Assembly (NCBI RefSeq): GCF_001514145.1
Contig: NZ_KQ948657.1
Span: forward strand, 778,323-842,322
Direction of reading: 5' to 3'
Source of the DNA: Streptomyces canus
GTDB taxonomy: Bacteria > Actinomycetota > Actinomycetes > Streptomycetales > Streptomycetaceae
DNA: 64,000 nucleotides
A program made the position numbers and the translations under genes. Each line of letters opens with the position of its first letter. Positions within the stretch are counted from its first letter, which is position 1. Below the pieces are notes generated by a model. That model was given only the letters and a program-made list of their open reading frames with translations. It ran no database searches and was not told the origin of the DNA. Shown piece by piece: positions 41,068 to 50,331 of the stretch.

Positions 41068-41922
41068 ATGAGCATCGTCGTCACCGGAGCCACCGGACAC
41101 CTCGGCCGCCACGTCGTCGAGCAGCTGCTCGAGAAGGTCCCGGCCGAGCAGATCACCGCCGTCGTCCGCACCCCGGAGAAGGCCGCCGACTTCGCCGCCA
41201 AGGGCGTGAACATAGCGGTCGCCGACTACAACAGCCCCGAGACCTTCGACAAGGTCTTCGCGGCCGGCGACAAGGTGCTGCTGATCTCCGGCAATGAGTT
41301 CGACAAGGGCCGCCCCGCCCAGCACCAGGTCGTCATCGACGCCGCCAAGGCCGCGAACGTGGCGCTCCTCGCGTACACCAGCGCCCCGGGCAGCCTCACC
41401 GCCGCGCTCGCGGACGACCACCGGGCCACCGAGAAGGCGCTCCTCGCCTCCGGCGTGACCTACTCGCTGCTGCGCAACGGCTGGTACAACGAGAACTACA
41501 CCGAGAACCTCGCCCCCGCCCTGGAGCACGGTGCCGTGGTGCAGGCGGCCGGTGACGGGCGCCTCTCCTCCGCCTCGCGCGCCGACTACGCGGCCGCCGC
41601 CGTGGCCGTGCTGACCGGCGAGGGGCACGAGAACACGACGTACGAGCTGGGCGGCGACGAGCCCTGGGGCTTCGCCGAGTACGCGGCCGAGCTCAGCAGG
41701 CAGACCGGCAAGGAGATCGCCTACAACGCCGTCCCCGTCGAGACCTTCATCGAGATCCTGTCCGGTGCCGGGCTGCCCGCACCCTTCGCCGCGATTCTCG
41801 CCGGTGTCGACGCCTCGATCGAGAAGGGCGAGCTGGTCGTCACCTCCGGTGACCTGTCCCGGCTGACCGGCCGTCCGGCCACCCCGATCGCCGAGTCGAT
41901 CGCGGTCGCGCTCAAGGGCTGA
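41068..41922 (+). CDS. QorB-like NAD(P)H:quinone oxidoreductase (SDR/NmrA)
   Basis: 284-residue atypical SDR. N-terminal MSIVVTGATGHLGRHVVEQLL has the GxxGxxG NADP motif, and central sequences LLAYTSAPGS and YSLLRNGWYNENYTENL are characteristic of QorB/YtfG and related NmrA proteins. Likely reduces quinones or related electrophiles with NADPH. Ribosome site AAGGAG lies 11 bases before the ATG. It ends with one of the longest hairpins in the window (41947-42002). Divergent from, and probably repressed by, the HxlR gene. Confidence 0.9.
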   Translation: MSIVVTGATGHLGRHVVEQLLEKVPAEQITAVVRTPEKAADFAAKGVNIAVADYNSPETFDKVFAAGDKVLLISGNEFDKGRPAQHQVVIDAAKAANVALLAYTSAPGSLTAALADDHRATEKALLASGVTYSLLRNGWYNENYTENLAPALEHGAVVQAAGDGRLSSASRADYAAAAVAVLTGEGHENTTYELGGDEPWGFAEYAAELSRQTGKEIAYNAVPVETFIEILSGAGLPAPFAAILAGVDASIEKGELVVTSGDLSRLTGRPATPIAESIAVALKG

Positions 41923-41946
41923 CACTCCCCACGGGCCCCTGGGACC

Positions 41947-42002
41947 AGCACCCCCGGCTGTCATGACCGTATAGCGATACGGGCATGACAGCCGGGGGTG
42001 CT
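41947..42002 (+). terminator. Long near-perfect palindrome / terminator
   Basis: 19-bp perfect arms AGCACCCCCGGCTGTCATG / CATGACAGCCGGGGGTGCT, continuing after a single mismatch into CCGTAT-agcg-ATACGG. The 56-base hairpin lies between the qorB-like stop and the rarD start 47 bases further on. Confidence 0.85.
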
Positions 42003-42048
42003 CGGCGTTACCTTCTTGCAGGCGAGGACGGTGCGAGGAGGAGAGTCC

Positions 42049-43053
42049 GTGAAGTCGAGGGGCGAGCGGCACATAGGTCTGCTGAACGGCTTCGCCGCGT
42101 ACGGCATGTGGGGGCTCGTCCCCCTCTTCTGGCCACTGCTCAAGCCCGCCGGGGCCGCGGAGATCCTCGCCCACCGGATGGTGTGGTCGCTCGTCTTCGT
42201 CGCCGTCGCGCTGGTCTTCGTACGGCGCTGGGCCTGGGCCGGTGAGCTGCTGCGGCAGCCGCGCAGGCTCGCGCTGATCACCGTGGCCGCCGCCGTCATC
42301 ACCGTGAACTGGGGCGTCTACATCTGGGCCGTCAACAGCGGTCACGTGGTCGAGGCCTCGCTCGGGTACTTCATCAATCCGCTGGTCACCATCGCGATGG
42401 GAGTGCTGCTGCTCAAGGAGCGGCTGCGGCCCGTGCAGTGGACGGCGGTCGGGGTGGGCGCCACCGCCGTGCTCGTCCTCACCATCGGATACGGCCGGCC
42501 CCCGTGGATCTCCCTCACCCTCGCCTTCTCCTTCGCCACCTACGGCCTGGTCAAGAAGAAGGTGAACCTCGGCGGCGTGGAGTCGCTGGCCGCCGAGACC
42601 GCGATCCAGTTCCTGCCCGCGCTCGGCTACCTGCTGTGGCTGAGCTCGCACGGCGACCTGAGCTTCGCCTCCGAGGGGCCGGGGCACGCGGCGCTGCTCG
42701 CCTCGACCGGCATCGTCACCGCGCTCCCCCTGGTCTGTTTCGGCGCGGCGGCGATCCGCGTGCCGCTGTCCACGCTGGGACTGCTTCAGTACCTGGCCCC
42801 GGTCTTCCAGTTCCTGCTCGGCATCTTCTACTTTGGCGAGGCCATGCCACCCGAGCGCTGGGCCGGGTTCGCGCTGGTCTGGCTGGCGCTGACGCTGCTC
42901 ACCTGGGACGCCCTGCGCACCGCGCGGACGCTCAGGAGGGAGATCACGAGGCCCAGCACCACCATGACGACGGGCACCGTCAGCGCCGTTCGGAAGGCGG
43001 AGAGTCTGGCCTCGGGTGCGGAGCCGCCGGCCTCGCCCAGTGCCAGGCCGTAG
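42049..43053 (+). CDS. rarD: RarD family EamA-type permease
   Basis: 334-residue inner-membrane transporter of the drug/metabolite superfamily with 10 helices in two EamA halves. Motifs: GLLNGFAAYGMWGLVPLFWPLL, EILAHRMVWSLVF, NWGVYIWAVNSGHVVEASLGYFINPLVTIAMGVLLLKERLRPVQW and STLGLLQYLAPVFQFLLGIFYFGEAM. GTG 42049 follows GAGGAGGA. The last family-typical residues (LALTLLTWDALRTA) end near 42935; the final 36 residues are a hydrophilic tail encoded antisense to the end of the MFS gene. The substrate is unknown (family members export amino-acid-like or toxic compounds). Confidence 0.9.
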   Translation: MKSRGERHIGLLNGFAAYGMWGLVPLFWPLLKPAGAAEILAHRMVWSLVFVAVALVFVRRWAWAGELLRQPRRLALITVAAAVITVNWGVYIWAVNSGHVVEASLGYFINPLVTIAMGVLLLKERLRPVQWTAVGVGATAVLVLTIGYGRPPWISLTLAFSFATYGLVKKKVNLGGVESLAAETAIQFLPALGYLLWLSSHGDLSFASEGPGHAALLASTGIVTALPLVCFGAAAIRVPLSTLGLLQYLAPVFQFLLGIFYFGEAMPPERWAGFALVWLALTLLTWDALRTARTLRREITRPSTTMTTGTVSAVRKAESLASGAEPPASPSARP

Positions 43054-44288
43054 ACCGCCGTCACCGCGGAGATCCCGATCGCCGAGCCGAACTGCGTCGC
43101 CGTGTGCAGCAGCCCGCCCGCCAGGCCCTGCTCGGACTCGGCCACCCCGTCCGTCGCCGCGATGGTCAGCGGCCCGTAGGCGAGTGCGAAGGCGGTGCCC
43201 GCGATGATCAGCGTCGGGAACATCGCCAGGTAGGGCCAGTCCATGCCGACCGGCAGGAAGAGGCCGTAGGCGAGCACCGCCAGCAGGAAGCCGCCGACGA
43301 TCACGCGTACGTTGCCGAAGCGGGCGACGAGTCTCGGGGTGAGGGTGGGCGCGAGCACCGCGTCGCAGCCCATGATCACCAGGGCGATCGCGGTCTGTAC
43401 CGAGGACCAGCCGCGCAGTTCCTGAAGATAGAGCGTCACCACGAACTGGAAGCCGAAGAACGCCCCGACGAACAGCAGCGCCCCGAGGTCGGCCCGCACG
43501 ACCGGTCCCGTGCGCAGGATCCCGAGCCGGACCAGGGGGTTCGCCGCCCGGCGCTCCACGCCGACGAAGGCGGCCCCGAGGAGCAGGGCCCCGAGAGCGG
43601 ACGCCGTCGTCGACCGCCACGCGTCCAGGCCGTGTTCCAGGCGTACGACGGTGTAGGCGGCCAGCAGCATGGCGCCGGCGGCGGTCAGGGCGCCGAGCAG
43701 GTCGAAGCCGTGCCCGGTCGGCGGCGGGGCGGGCCGGCGCGGGATCAGCCGGAAGGCCGCGAGGAGCAGGGCGGCGGCCATCAGCACCGGAGCGAAGAAC
43801 ACCCAGCGCCAGCCGAGCGCGGTGAGCAGGCCGCCGATCACCAGGCCGAGGGAGAAACCGCCGGCGCCGGTGCCGGCGAAGACCAGCAGGGCCTTGTTGC
43901 GCCGCGGGCCCTCCTCGTACGACGTGGTGATCAGGGACAGCGCGGCCGGCGTCATGAAGGCGGAGGAGACGCCGGTGACGAAGCGGGCGACCACCAGCAT
44001 CCAGCCCTCGGTCGCGAAGCCACCGAGGCCGGAGAAGGCGAGGAAGACCGTCAGCCAGATCAGGAACATCCGGCGGCGGCCGAGCAGGTCGGCCGCGCGC
44101 CCGCCGAGGAGGGTGAAGCCTGCGTAGCCGAGCACGTAGGCGCTCATCACCCAGGCCGCGGTGTCGGTCGCGAGGCCCAGATCGGACCGGATCGACGGGA
44201 TCGCGACGGCCATCATCGCGATGTCGGCGCCCTCCAGGAAGATCGTTCCGCAGAGGACGAGCAACAGCGCCCAGGCGCGTGCGCCCAT
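42828..44288 (-). CDS. MFS transporter (DHA2 type) regulated by HxlR
   Basis: 486-residue proton-driven exporter with about 14 helices. FLEGADIAMMAVAIPSIRSDLG is the helix-1 motif, LLGGRAADLLGRRRMFLIWL is motif A, and RFVTGVSSAFMTPAALSLITT is the helix-4 region. ATG 44288 is used because GGAG lies 7 bases before it; the frame upstream continues across the divergent promoter only by chance. The last helix (TALTVPVVMVVLGLVISLL) lies opposite the rarD tail, and the final ~28 residues (RASQVSSVSASQTSANPAQRSGG...) lie opposite the last rarD helix. The 226-bp convergent overlap suggests loss of the intergenic region. Divergent HxlR gene: probable inducible pump. Confidence 0.88.
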   Translation of the reverse strand: MGARAWALLLVLCGTIFLEGADIAMMAVAIPSIRSDLGLATDTAAWVMSAYVLGYAGFTLLGGRAADLLGRRRMFLIWLTVFLAFSGLGGFATEGWMLVVARFVTGVSSAFMTPAALSLITTSYEEGPRRNKALLVFAGTGAGGFSLGLVIGGLLTALGWRWVFFAPVLMAAALLLAAFRLIPRRPAPPPTGHGFDLLGALTAAGAMLLAAYTVVRLEHGLDAWRSTTASALGALLLGAAFVGVERRAANPLVRLGILRTGPVVRADLGALLFVGAFFGFQFVVTLYLQELRGWSSVQTAIALVIMGCDAVLAPTLTPRLVARFGNVRVIVGGFLLAVLAYGLFLPVGMDWPYLAMFPTLIIAGTAFALAYGPLTIAATDGVAESEQGLAGGLLHTATQFGSAIGISAVTAVYGLALGEAGGSAPEARLSAFRTALTVPVVMVVLGLVISLLSVRAVRRASQVSSVSASQTSANPAQRSGGMASPK

Positions 44289-44313
44289 GACAACACTCCA
44301 TCGGTAGAGGGGA

Positions 44314-44347
44314 GTTACTCGAGTGAGGGTCAGTTCCCTCTTGTAAC
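44314..44347. promoter_or_regulatory. Nested inverted repeats in the HxlR/MFS divergent promoter
   Basis: GTTAC (44314-44318) and GTAAC (44343-44347) flank a GAGGG-tcagtt-CCCTC hairpin at 44325-44340; the palindrome ACTCGAGT sits at 44317-44324. Located 26-59 bases upstream of the MFS start and 30-64 bases from the HxlR start. Confidence 0.5.
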
Positions 44348-44377
44348 CACCTCCAGCCTCCGGCAGCATCGACGGAC

Positions 44378-44809
44378 ATGGAAGAAGGCACTTCGAAGTC
44401 ACCGAGTAACTGCGCGGGTACCGACCCCGGCGACGCCGACCCCTTCCAATGGGACACCCGCGAGGACTGCCAGGTAAGGCAGATCCTCGACCGGGTCGCC
44501 GACAAGTGGTCCCTTCTTGTCATCGCCCTGTTGGAGAACCGGCGGCTGCGCTTCACCGAGCTGCGCCGGGAGATCGACGGGGTCAGTCAGCGGATGCTGA
44601 CGGTGACGCTGCGTTCGCTGGAGCGGGACGGGCTGGTGAAGCGGACGGTCCATCCGGTCGTACCGCCCCGGGTGGAGTACGAACTGACCCCGCTCGGCGG
44701 CACCCTGCACGCGACGATCCGGTCGCTGGTGACCTGGACCGAGGCGCATCAGGACGAGATCGCGGTGGCCCGAGAGGCCTACGACCGGCGAGCGGCGGAA
44801 GCCGTTTAG
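44378..44809 (+). CDS. HxlR family regulator of the MFS pump
   Basis: 143-residue winged-helix protein. CQVRQILDRVADKWSLLVIALLENRRLRFTELRREIDGVSQRMLTVTLRSLERDGLVKRTVHPVVPPRVEYELTPLG is a clean HxlR signature, and Cys31 just before it is the usual redox/thiol sensor position; a second Cys (residue 12) is near the N-terminus. Divergent from the MFS gene at 44288 with repeats between them. This is the second HxlR-controlled unit within 4 kb, the other being at 40566. Confidence 0.9.
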   Translation: MEEGTSKSPSNCAGTDPGDADPFQWDTREDCQVRQILDRVADKWSLLVIALLENRRLRFTELRREIDGVSQRMLTVTLRSLERDGLVKRTVHPVVPPRVEYELTPLGGTLHATIRSLVTWTEAHQDEIAVAREAYDRRAAEAV

Positions 44810-44847
44810 GACGCTCCGGGACCTGATCGGCGGCTATAAGTGGCTCC

Positions 44848-45315
44848 ATGACGCAGACCACACCCGCACCCCTGCACTGGAAACTGGTCGTCGACGCCGG
44901 CGACCCGCACGCACAGGCCGACTTCTGGGCTGCCGCTCTGCACTACGTGACCGAGGACAACGACGCGCTCGTCCAGCGGCTGCTGGAGCTCGGTGCGCTG
45001 CCGCGCGAGGCCACCGTCGAGTACCACGCGCGCCTCGCCTTCCGGGACCTGATCGCCGTACGGCATCCCGACGATCCGTACGACAAGGACAGCGGCACGG
45101 GCCTCGGCCGGCGGCTGCTGTTCCAGCGGGTGCCGGAGGCGAAGACGGTCAAGAACCGGCTCCACCTCGACGTGCACGCCGCCGACGGACAGCGGGCGGC
45201 CGAGGTCGAGCGGCTGACGGGACTCGGGGCGAGCGTGCTGCGGGAGGTGAGGGAGCAGGGCGGCGAATGGGTGGTGATGGCGGATCCGGAGGGCAACGAG
45301 TTCTGCGTGCAATGA
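44848..45315 (+). CDS. VOC family (glyoxalase-like) protein
   Basis: 155-residue protein of the vicinal-oxygen-chelate fold. N-terminal LHWKLVVDAGDPHAQADFWAAALHYVTE and C-terminal NRLHLDVHAAD...GEWVVMADPEGNEFCVQ are the standard two half-domains of the Glyoxalase_6 type (LxVDxxDP..ADFW; MxDPEGNEFC). The presumptive metal/ligand residues His/Glu are in place but no specific substrate can be predicted. It follows the HxlR gene by 38 bases on the same strand and may be co-transcribed; ATG 44848. Confidence 0.85.
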   Translation: MTQTTPAPLHWKLVVDAGDPHAQADFWAAALHYVTEDNDALVQRLLELGALPREATVEYHARLAFRDLIAVRHPDDPYDKDSGTGLGRRLLFQRVPEAKTVKNRLHLDVHAADGQRAAEVERLTGLGASVLREVREQGGEWVVMADPEGNEFCVQ

Positions 45316-45379
45316 GCCCATGCGAGCGATGCGGTCCGTTATGCGAACGGGCGTGACCGGATTCCGCCCTTGACGGTGA

Positions 45380-46417
<1,038 letters not shown>

Positions 46418-46431
46418 CAGGCCTTCCCGCG

Positions 46432-47847
46432 TCACTGGTCCGCGTTCCGTGCGCGTTCCGCGAGGCGGAGCATGCGGGCGCGGGCCGACTCCAGCTTGTC
46501 GGGGTCCTCGGCCGCCGGGCCTTCTCCGGCGGCCAGGTCCGTCCACAGGGTGAGCAGGTCGCGGCCGAGTTCCAGGCCCCGCAGCGGATCCCGTACGGCC
46601 TTCCACGCGGTGGCCGCGCTCTGTACGTTGCCGTAGGCCGACTCGTCGTCTCCGGCGCGGTGGTGAATGTCGGCCAGATCGAGGGAGATCTCCGCGGCAC
46701 GGACCGGCTCGCCGCCCAAGTAGGCGATGTAGGCGGCGAGTTCACGCACTCTCAGCACATCGGGATGCTCGGCGCCCAAGGTCTCGGACGCCTCACCGAC
46801 CACCCGCTCGGCCAGTTCGGCGGCAACGTCCGTCCGCCCCTCCTGCACCGCCTCACTGATCCGCGCGACGGGTTCCGCGAGAACGGCGCTGTCCTCCACC
46901 GCCAGCCCCTCCCCCAGCAAGGCCTCGGCCACGGCGTCGAACCCCCGCACGGGCGTCGGCTTGGGACCGGGGTCGTCCAGGAGCGGGACGGGATCGATGA
47001 GCGGGGCGGCGGGACGAGGAGCGGCAGAGGCCGACGGGAGCGGCTGCGGCACATCGGCGAAACCGGCCGTGGGCAGGGGCCTGGGCTCGATCGCGGGCCC
47101 GGGCGCCGAGGTGCTCGGCGGCTGGGGGGCGGGGACGGCGTCCGACGGCGGCGCGGCCGGTGTCGGAGCGGGGGCGGGCTGGGGCAGGGGCCTGGGGGTG
47201 TAGGCGAAGTCGGTCGGTGACAGTGGTGCGGGGGGCGGGGTCGGGCTCGCGTCCATGACGGGGGGCGGGCCGAACTCGCCCATCGGGGGTGCGACCGTCC
47301 CGGGGGGCTGAGCCGGAGCCGGGTCGGCGCGCCGAGGGTGCGGCAGCTGTCGCAGGACCTGGGTCGGGGACGGTTCGGCGTCCGCCGGCTGCGGCTCGGG
47401 CACGTTCCGCAGCCGGAACGTGGGAGCCGGGTCCCGCGTGGGCTCGTCGAGTGACCGCGGGAGCTGCGGGGGCTCCTCGTCCGGAGCAGCGCCTGCGGAC
47501 GGCCAGGGCGTCTCCGCGGCCTCCTCGCCCCCGGCGGACGGCGGGCCCTCCGGCGAAGCCATCCGTACCGGCTCCGCGGTGAAGCGGCTGGAGCCGTCCG
47601 TCGTGACCTCCAGCGGGACCACGTACCCGATGCGGGCGTCGTGGATCGTGGCGTGGACGGGGTGGCCACCGGTGAGGGCGAGATGGTGGAGGTGGGTCAG
47701 GACGGTCTGGTGCAGGTCCTCGCCGGGCGGGGCGGTGACCGGTGTTCCGGCCACCGTCGCGGACTCACCCGTCAGGGGGACGCGGACGTCGATCGGGGTC
47801 GTCCCCCGCTGCTGGTCCCGCTTCTTTTCGCGGCTGAGTCGAGACAT
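46432..47847 (-). CDS. Proline-rich protein with C-terminal TPR-like region
   Basis: 471-residue soluble protein of three parts: a small N-terminal domain (residues 1-100, PIDVRVPLTGESATVAGTPVTAPPGEDLHQTVLTHLHHLALTGGHPVHATIHD...VVPLEVTTDGSSRF); a Pro/Ala/Ser-rich linker of about 200 residues; and a helical C-terminal region (AVAEALLGEGLAVEDSAVLAEPVARISEAVQEGRTDVAAELAERVVGEASETLGAEHPDVLRVRELAAYIAYLGG) with TPR-like pairs. No family name is certain. ATG 47847 is preceded by AGGGATGAG; GTG 47859 is an alternative. It is divergent from the P-loop-like gene at 47976, perhaps functionally linked. Confidence 0.75.
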   Translation of the reverse strand: MSRLSREKKRDQQRGTTPIDVRVPLTGESATVAGTPVTAPPGEDLHQTVLTHLHHLALTGGHPVHATIHDARIGYVVPLEVTTDGSSRFTAEPVRMASPEGPPSAGGEEAAETPWPSAGAAPDEEPPQLPRSLDEPTRDPAPTFRLRNVPEPQPADAEPSPTQVLRQLPHPRRADPAPAQPPGTVAPPMGEFGPPPVMDASPTPPPAPLSPTDFAYTPRPLPQPAPAPTPAAPPSDAVPAPQPPSTSAPGPAIEPRPLPTAGFADVPQPLPSASAAPRPAAPLIDPVPLLDDPGPKPTPVRGFDAVAEALLGEGLAVEDSAVLAEPVARISEAVQEGRTDVAAELAERVVGEASETLGAEHPDVLRVRELAAYIAYLGGEPVRAAEISLDLADIHHRAGDDESAYGNVQSAATAWKAVRDPLRGLELGRDLLTLWTDLAAGEGPAAEDPDKLESARARMLRLAERARNADQ

Positions 47848-47975
47848 CTCATCCCTCACGGTCGTGCACGTACTGTCGAGTCTCGCCGCTCGCCCCCGGT
47901 TCTCACGTCACCGTGATGTCACAGGCCTGTCCCAGCGGGTGGAGGCGAGTGGGATGACAGGGTCGGGGCGCGGGC

Positions 47976-48467
47976 ATGCGGACCGACGTGCGGCGAGAGG
48001 TGGAGAGCGTGCAGCAGGGGCCGGAGATCTGGATCCGCGGGCCGGTGGCCCCGCCCGGGAGGCGGTTCGCGTGGGTCGGCACGCACGGCGGCGCCGGTGT
48101 CTCCACCCTGGCCGCCGTCTACGGCGGCCACGACAGCGGACGTGACTGGCCGGGCCCTGGTGCTCCGACCTCCGTCCTGCTCGTCGCCCGTACGCACGCC
48201 TCGGGTCTGCTCGCCGCCCGCCGCGGCCTGGAGCTCTTCCGGCGCGGGGAGCACCCGCCCGGGCTCGATCTGGACGCCGTCGTCCTCGTCGCGGACGCCC
48301 CTGGCCGGCTCCCCCGCCCGCTCGCCCGGCAGGTCAAGGAGATCGAGTCCACGGTGGACGTGTACCGCGTGCCCTGGGTCCCCGCGTGGCGCCTCGGCGA
48401 CCTGAACGGAACCCCGCCTCGCGGAACCGAGGCGCTGGTCCGGCTCACCCGGGCCGCCGCCCCGTGA
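47976..48467 (+). CDS. Hypothetical protein with degenerate P-loop-like motif
   Basis: 163 residues. [23 protein letters not shown] resembles the GTxGGVGTTxLA core of ParA-like Walker A sequences, but the Lys is missing (GGAGVST). Later [50 protein letters not shown] resembles a Walker B-type strand. Proteins of this pattern in Streptomyces are annotated DUF6668. Starts at GTG 48000 or 48009 (after GAGAGG) are as likely as ATG 47976. The stop overlaps the amidase start (GTGA). Confidence 0.65.
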   Translation: MRTDVRREVESVQQGPEIWIRGPVAPPGRRFAWVGTHGGAGVSTLAAVYGGHDSGRDWPGPGAPTSVLLVARTHASGLLAARRGLELFRRGEHPPGLDLDAVVLVADAPGRLPRPLARQVKEIESTVDVYRVPWVPAWRLGDLNGTPPRGTEALVRLTRAAAP

Positions 48468-49648
48468 CGGCCGGGGACTCCGACCTGGCTTCCCTGTCCG
48501 CCCGGGACATCGCTTCAGCGGTACGTGCGCGCTCGCTGCGGGCCGTCGACGTCGTCGCCTCCGCCCTGGAGCGGATCCGGCGGGTGGATGCGGAGCTGTG
48601 CGCGTTCGCCGAGGTGTGGGAGGAGGAGGGACTACGGCGGGCCCGTGAGGTAGACCTCCGCGTCGACGCGGGTGAGCGGCCGCCGCTCGCCGGGGTGCCG
48701 CTCGGGGTGAAGGGGCGGCACGGGCTGCGCAGTGCGGCACCGCTCCTCGCGGCCGGCTGTGTGCCCGTCGGCACGACCTCCGTGCCGGGTCCCGGAACTC
48801 CCTGGCAGACCTGGGGACTCGGCGCCCACGGCCGTACCGTCAATCCCTGGCGTGCCGACCGCACCCCGGGTGGCTCCTCGGCGGGCTCCGCGGCCGCGGT
48901 GGCCGCGGGCCTCGTCCCGATGGCGACGGGGAGCGACGGGGCGGGGTCGGTACGGATCCCTGCGGCGTGGTGCGGGGTGATCGGCCTGAAAACCACGAAC
49001 TTCAGCCGCGGCGGCACCGACCTCACCGCCCCCGGCATCCTCGCCCGCCACGCCGCCGACGCGGCCGCCTACTGGCACGCGATCTCAGCGGACGGAGACA
49101 GCAACGGCGACGGGGCCCGCACCGCACCCCCCGCCGCTCTTCCCTTCACCGTCGTCTGGTCCCCCGATCTCGGTTTCGCCGACCCCGACCCCGACATCGT
49201 CCGGATCGCCCGCGCGGCGGCCGGGCGGCTGGCCGACGCCGGTGTCGTACGGCCGGCCCGGTCCCGCGCCCCCTTCCGCCTGCTCGACCCCGCCCCAGCC
49301 TGGCTCGCCCTGCGCACCCCCGGCTCCGACCTGCGGGAGGCCTACCGGATCCGGGCCGCCAACGACCGTCGTCTCCAGGACCTCTTCGACCACGCCGACC
49401 TGCTGCTGACACCCACGACCCCCCATCCGCCGCACGGTCACGAGGGCCCGGGTGAGCGCTACTCCACCGCCCTCACCTGGGCGTTCAACCTCAGCGGGCA
49501 CCCGGCGCTCAGCCTCCCGGCCGGTCTCGGCCCCGACGGCTGCCCGGTGGGACTGCAGCTCGTGGCCCGGCACGGCGGCGAAGCGCTGCTGCTGGAGGTG
49601 GCGCGGGCGGCACAGGCGCAGGTCTGGGACCAACCCCTGGACAAGTAA
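48464..49648 (+). CDS. Amidase signature family hydrolase
   Basis: 394-residue amidase. The Ser-cisSer-Lys triad is visible: Lys in [11 protein letters not shown], cis-Ser in [43 protein letters not shown], and the nucleophile Ser in the [13 protein letters not shown] segment. The family usually has GTD/SDGGGSIRIPA; this is a close variant, so activity is expected. The middle of the protein is shorter than typical (about 450-480 residues), consistent with a deletion in the variable domain. The GTG start overlaps the preceding stop. Substrate unknown. Confidence 0.88.
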   Translation: MTAGDSDLASLSARDIASAVRARSLRAVDVVASALERIRRVDAELCAFAEVWEEEGLRRAREVDLRVDAGERPPLAGVPLGVKGRHGLRSAAPLLAAGCVPVGTTSVPGPGTPWQTWGLGAHGRTVNPWRADRTPGGSSAGSAAAVAAGLVPMATGSDGAGSVRIPAAWCGVIGLKTTNFSRGGTDLTAPGILARHAADAAAYWHAISADGDSNGDGARTAPPAALPFTVVWSPDLGFADPDPDIVRIARAAAGRLADAGVVRPARSRAPFRLLDPAPAWLALRTPGSDLREAYRIRAANDRRLQDLFDHADLLLTPTTPHPPHGHEGPGERYSTALTWAFNLSGHPALSLPAGLGPDGCPVGLQLVARHGGEALLLEVARAAQAQVWDQPLDK

Positions 49649-49665
49649 TTGCGCACGCATATAAT
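49638..49665 (+). promoter_or_regulatory. Vegetative promoter with consensus TATAAT
   Basis: TGGACA at 49638-49643, 16-bp spacer, TATAAT at 49660-49665, just 75 bases upstream of the reductase gene at 49741 and overlapping the 3' end of the amidase gene. It matches the HrdB/sigma-70 pattern unusually well for this GC-rich genome. The -10 box lies inside an imperfect inverted repeat (CGCACGCAT...ATGCATGTGCG). Confidence 0.65.
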
Positions 49666-49690
49666 GCATGTGCGAGTATTTGCCGTACGG

Positions 49691-49729
49691 CGATCACCGC
49701 CGATCACCGTCGATCACCGTGGATCACCT
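49691..49729 (+). repeat. 10-bp tandem repeats in the leader of the reductase gene
   Basis: CGATCACCG occurs at 49691, 49701 and 49711, and a fourth variant GGATCACCT at 49721. The period is exactly 10 bp, one helical turn, so a DNA-binding protein could occupy the repeats on one face of the helix. They lie between the TATAAT promoter and the ATG at 49741. Confidence 0.75.
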
Positions 49730-49740
49730 GGGGGATCTCC

Positions 49741-50331
49741 ATGACACGCCGTTTCCTGTTCGTGCTCGGCAGCAGCCGCAGCGACGGCAACACCGAACTG
49801 CTGGCCCGCCGGGCCGCCGAACAACTGCCCCCTGATGTCGAGCAGCATTGGATCGACCTCACGGAGCATCCGTTGCCCGACTTCGAGGACCTCCGCCACG
49901 ACACCGACCACGTGCGTCCGACGATCGGCAACACGGCGCTGCTGTTCGATGCGACGCTCGCGGCGACGGACATCGTGATCGCTTCCCCGCTGTACTGGTA
50001 CTCGGTCTCCGCCCACGTCAAGCGCTATCTGGACCACTGGGCGGGCTGGCTGCGCACTCCGGGCGTCGAGTTCAAGGCGACCATGGCGGGACGCACGCTG
50101 TGGGGTGTCACCGCGCTGGCCCACGAGGAGTCCGAGGTCGCCGACCCGCTGGTCGGCACCCTCACCAACTCGGCCGCGTACATGGGCATGCGCTTCGGCG
50201 GGGTACTGCTCGGCAACGGCAGCAAGCCGGGTGACGTGCTGAGGGACACCGATGCCCTCAGCCGCGCCAAGACGTTCTTCGAGCAGGAGGCACCGCTCGC
50301 GCGCTTCCCCTATGAGCAGCTCACGCCGTGA
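49741..50331 (+). CDS. NADPH-dependent FMN reductase-like (flavodoxin-fold) protein
   Basis: 196-residue flavodoxin-fold protein. LFVLGSSRSDGNTELLARRAAEQLP (FMN phosphate loop), DIVIASPLYWYSVSAHVKRYLDHWAGWLRTPG and GRTLWGVTALAHEESE are typical of NAD(P)H-dependent oxidoreductase/FMN reductase proteins. Likely reduces FMN, quinones or azo/nitro compounds. The leader carries 10-bp repeats and a TATAAT promoter. Its 3' end overlaps the convergent ABC permease by 11 bases. Confidence 0.88.
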   Translation: MTRRFLFVLGSSRSDGNTELLARRAAEQLPPDVEQHWIDLTEHPLPDFEDLRHDTDHVRPTIGNTALLFDATLAATDIVIASPLYWYSVSAHVKRYLDHWAGWLRTPGVEFKATMAGRTLWGVTALAHEESEVADPLVGTLTNSAAYMGMRFGGVLLGNGSKPGDVLRDTDALSRAKTFFEQEAPLARFPYEQLTP

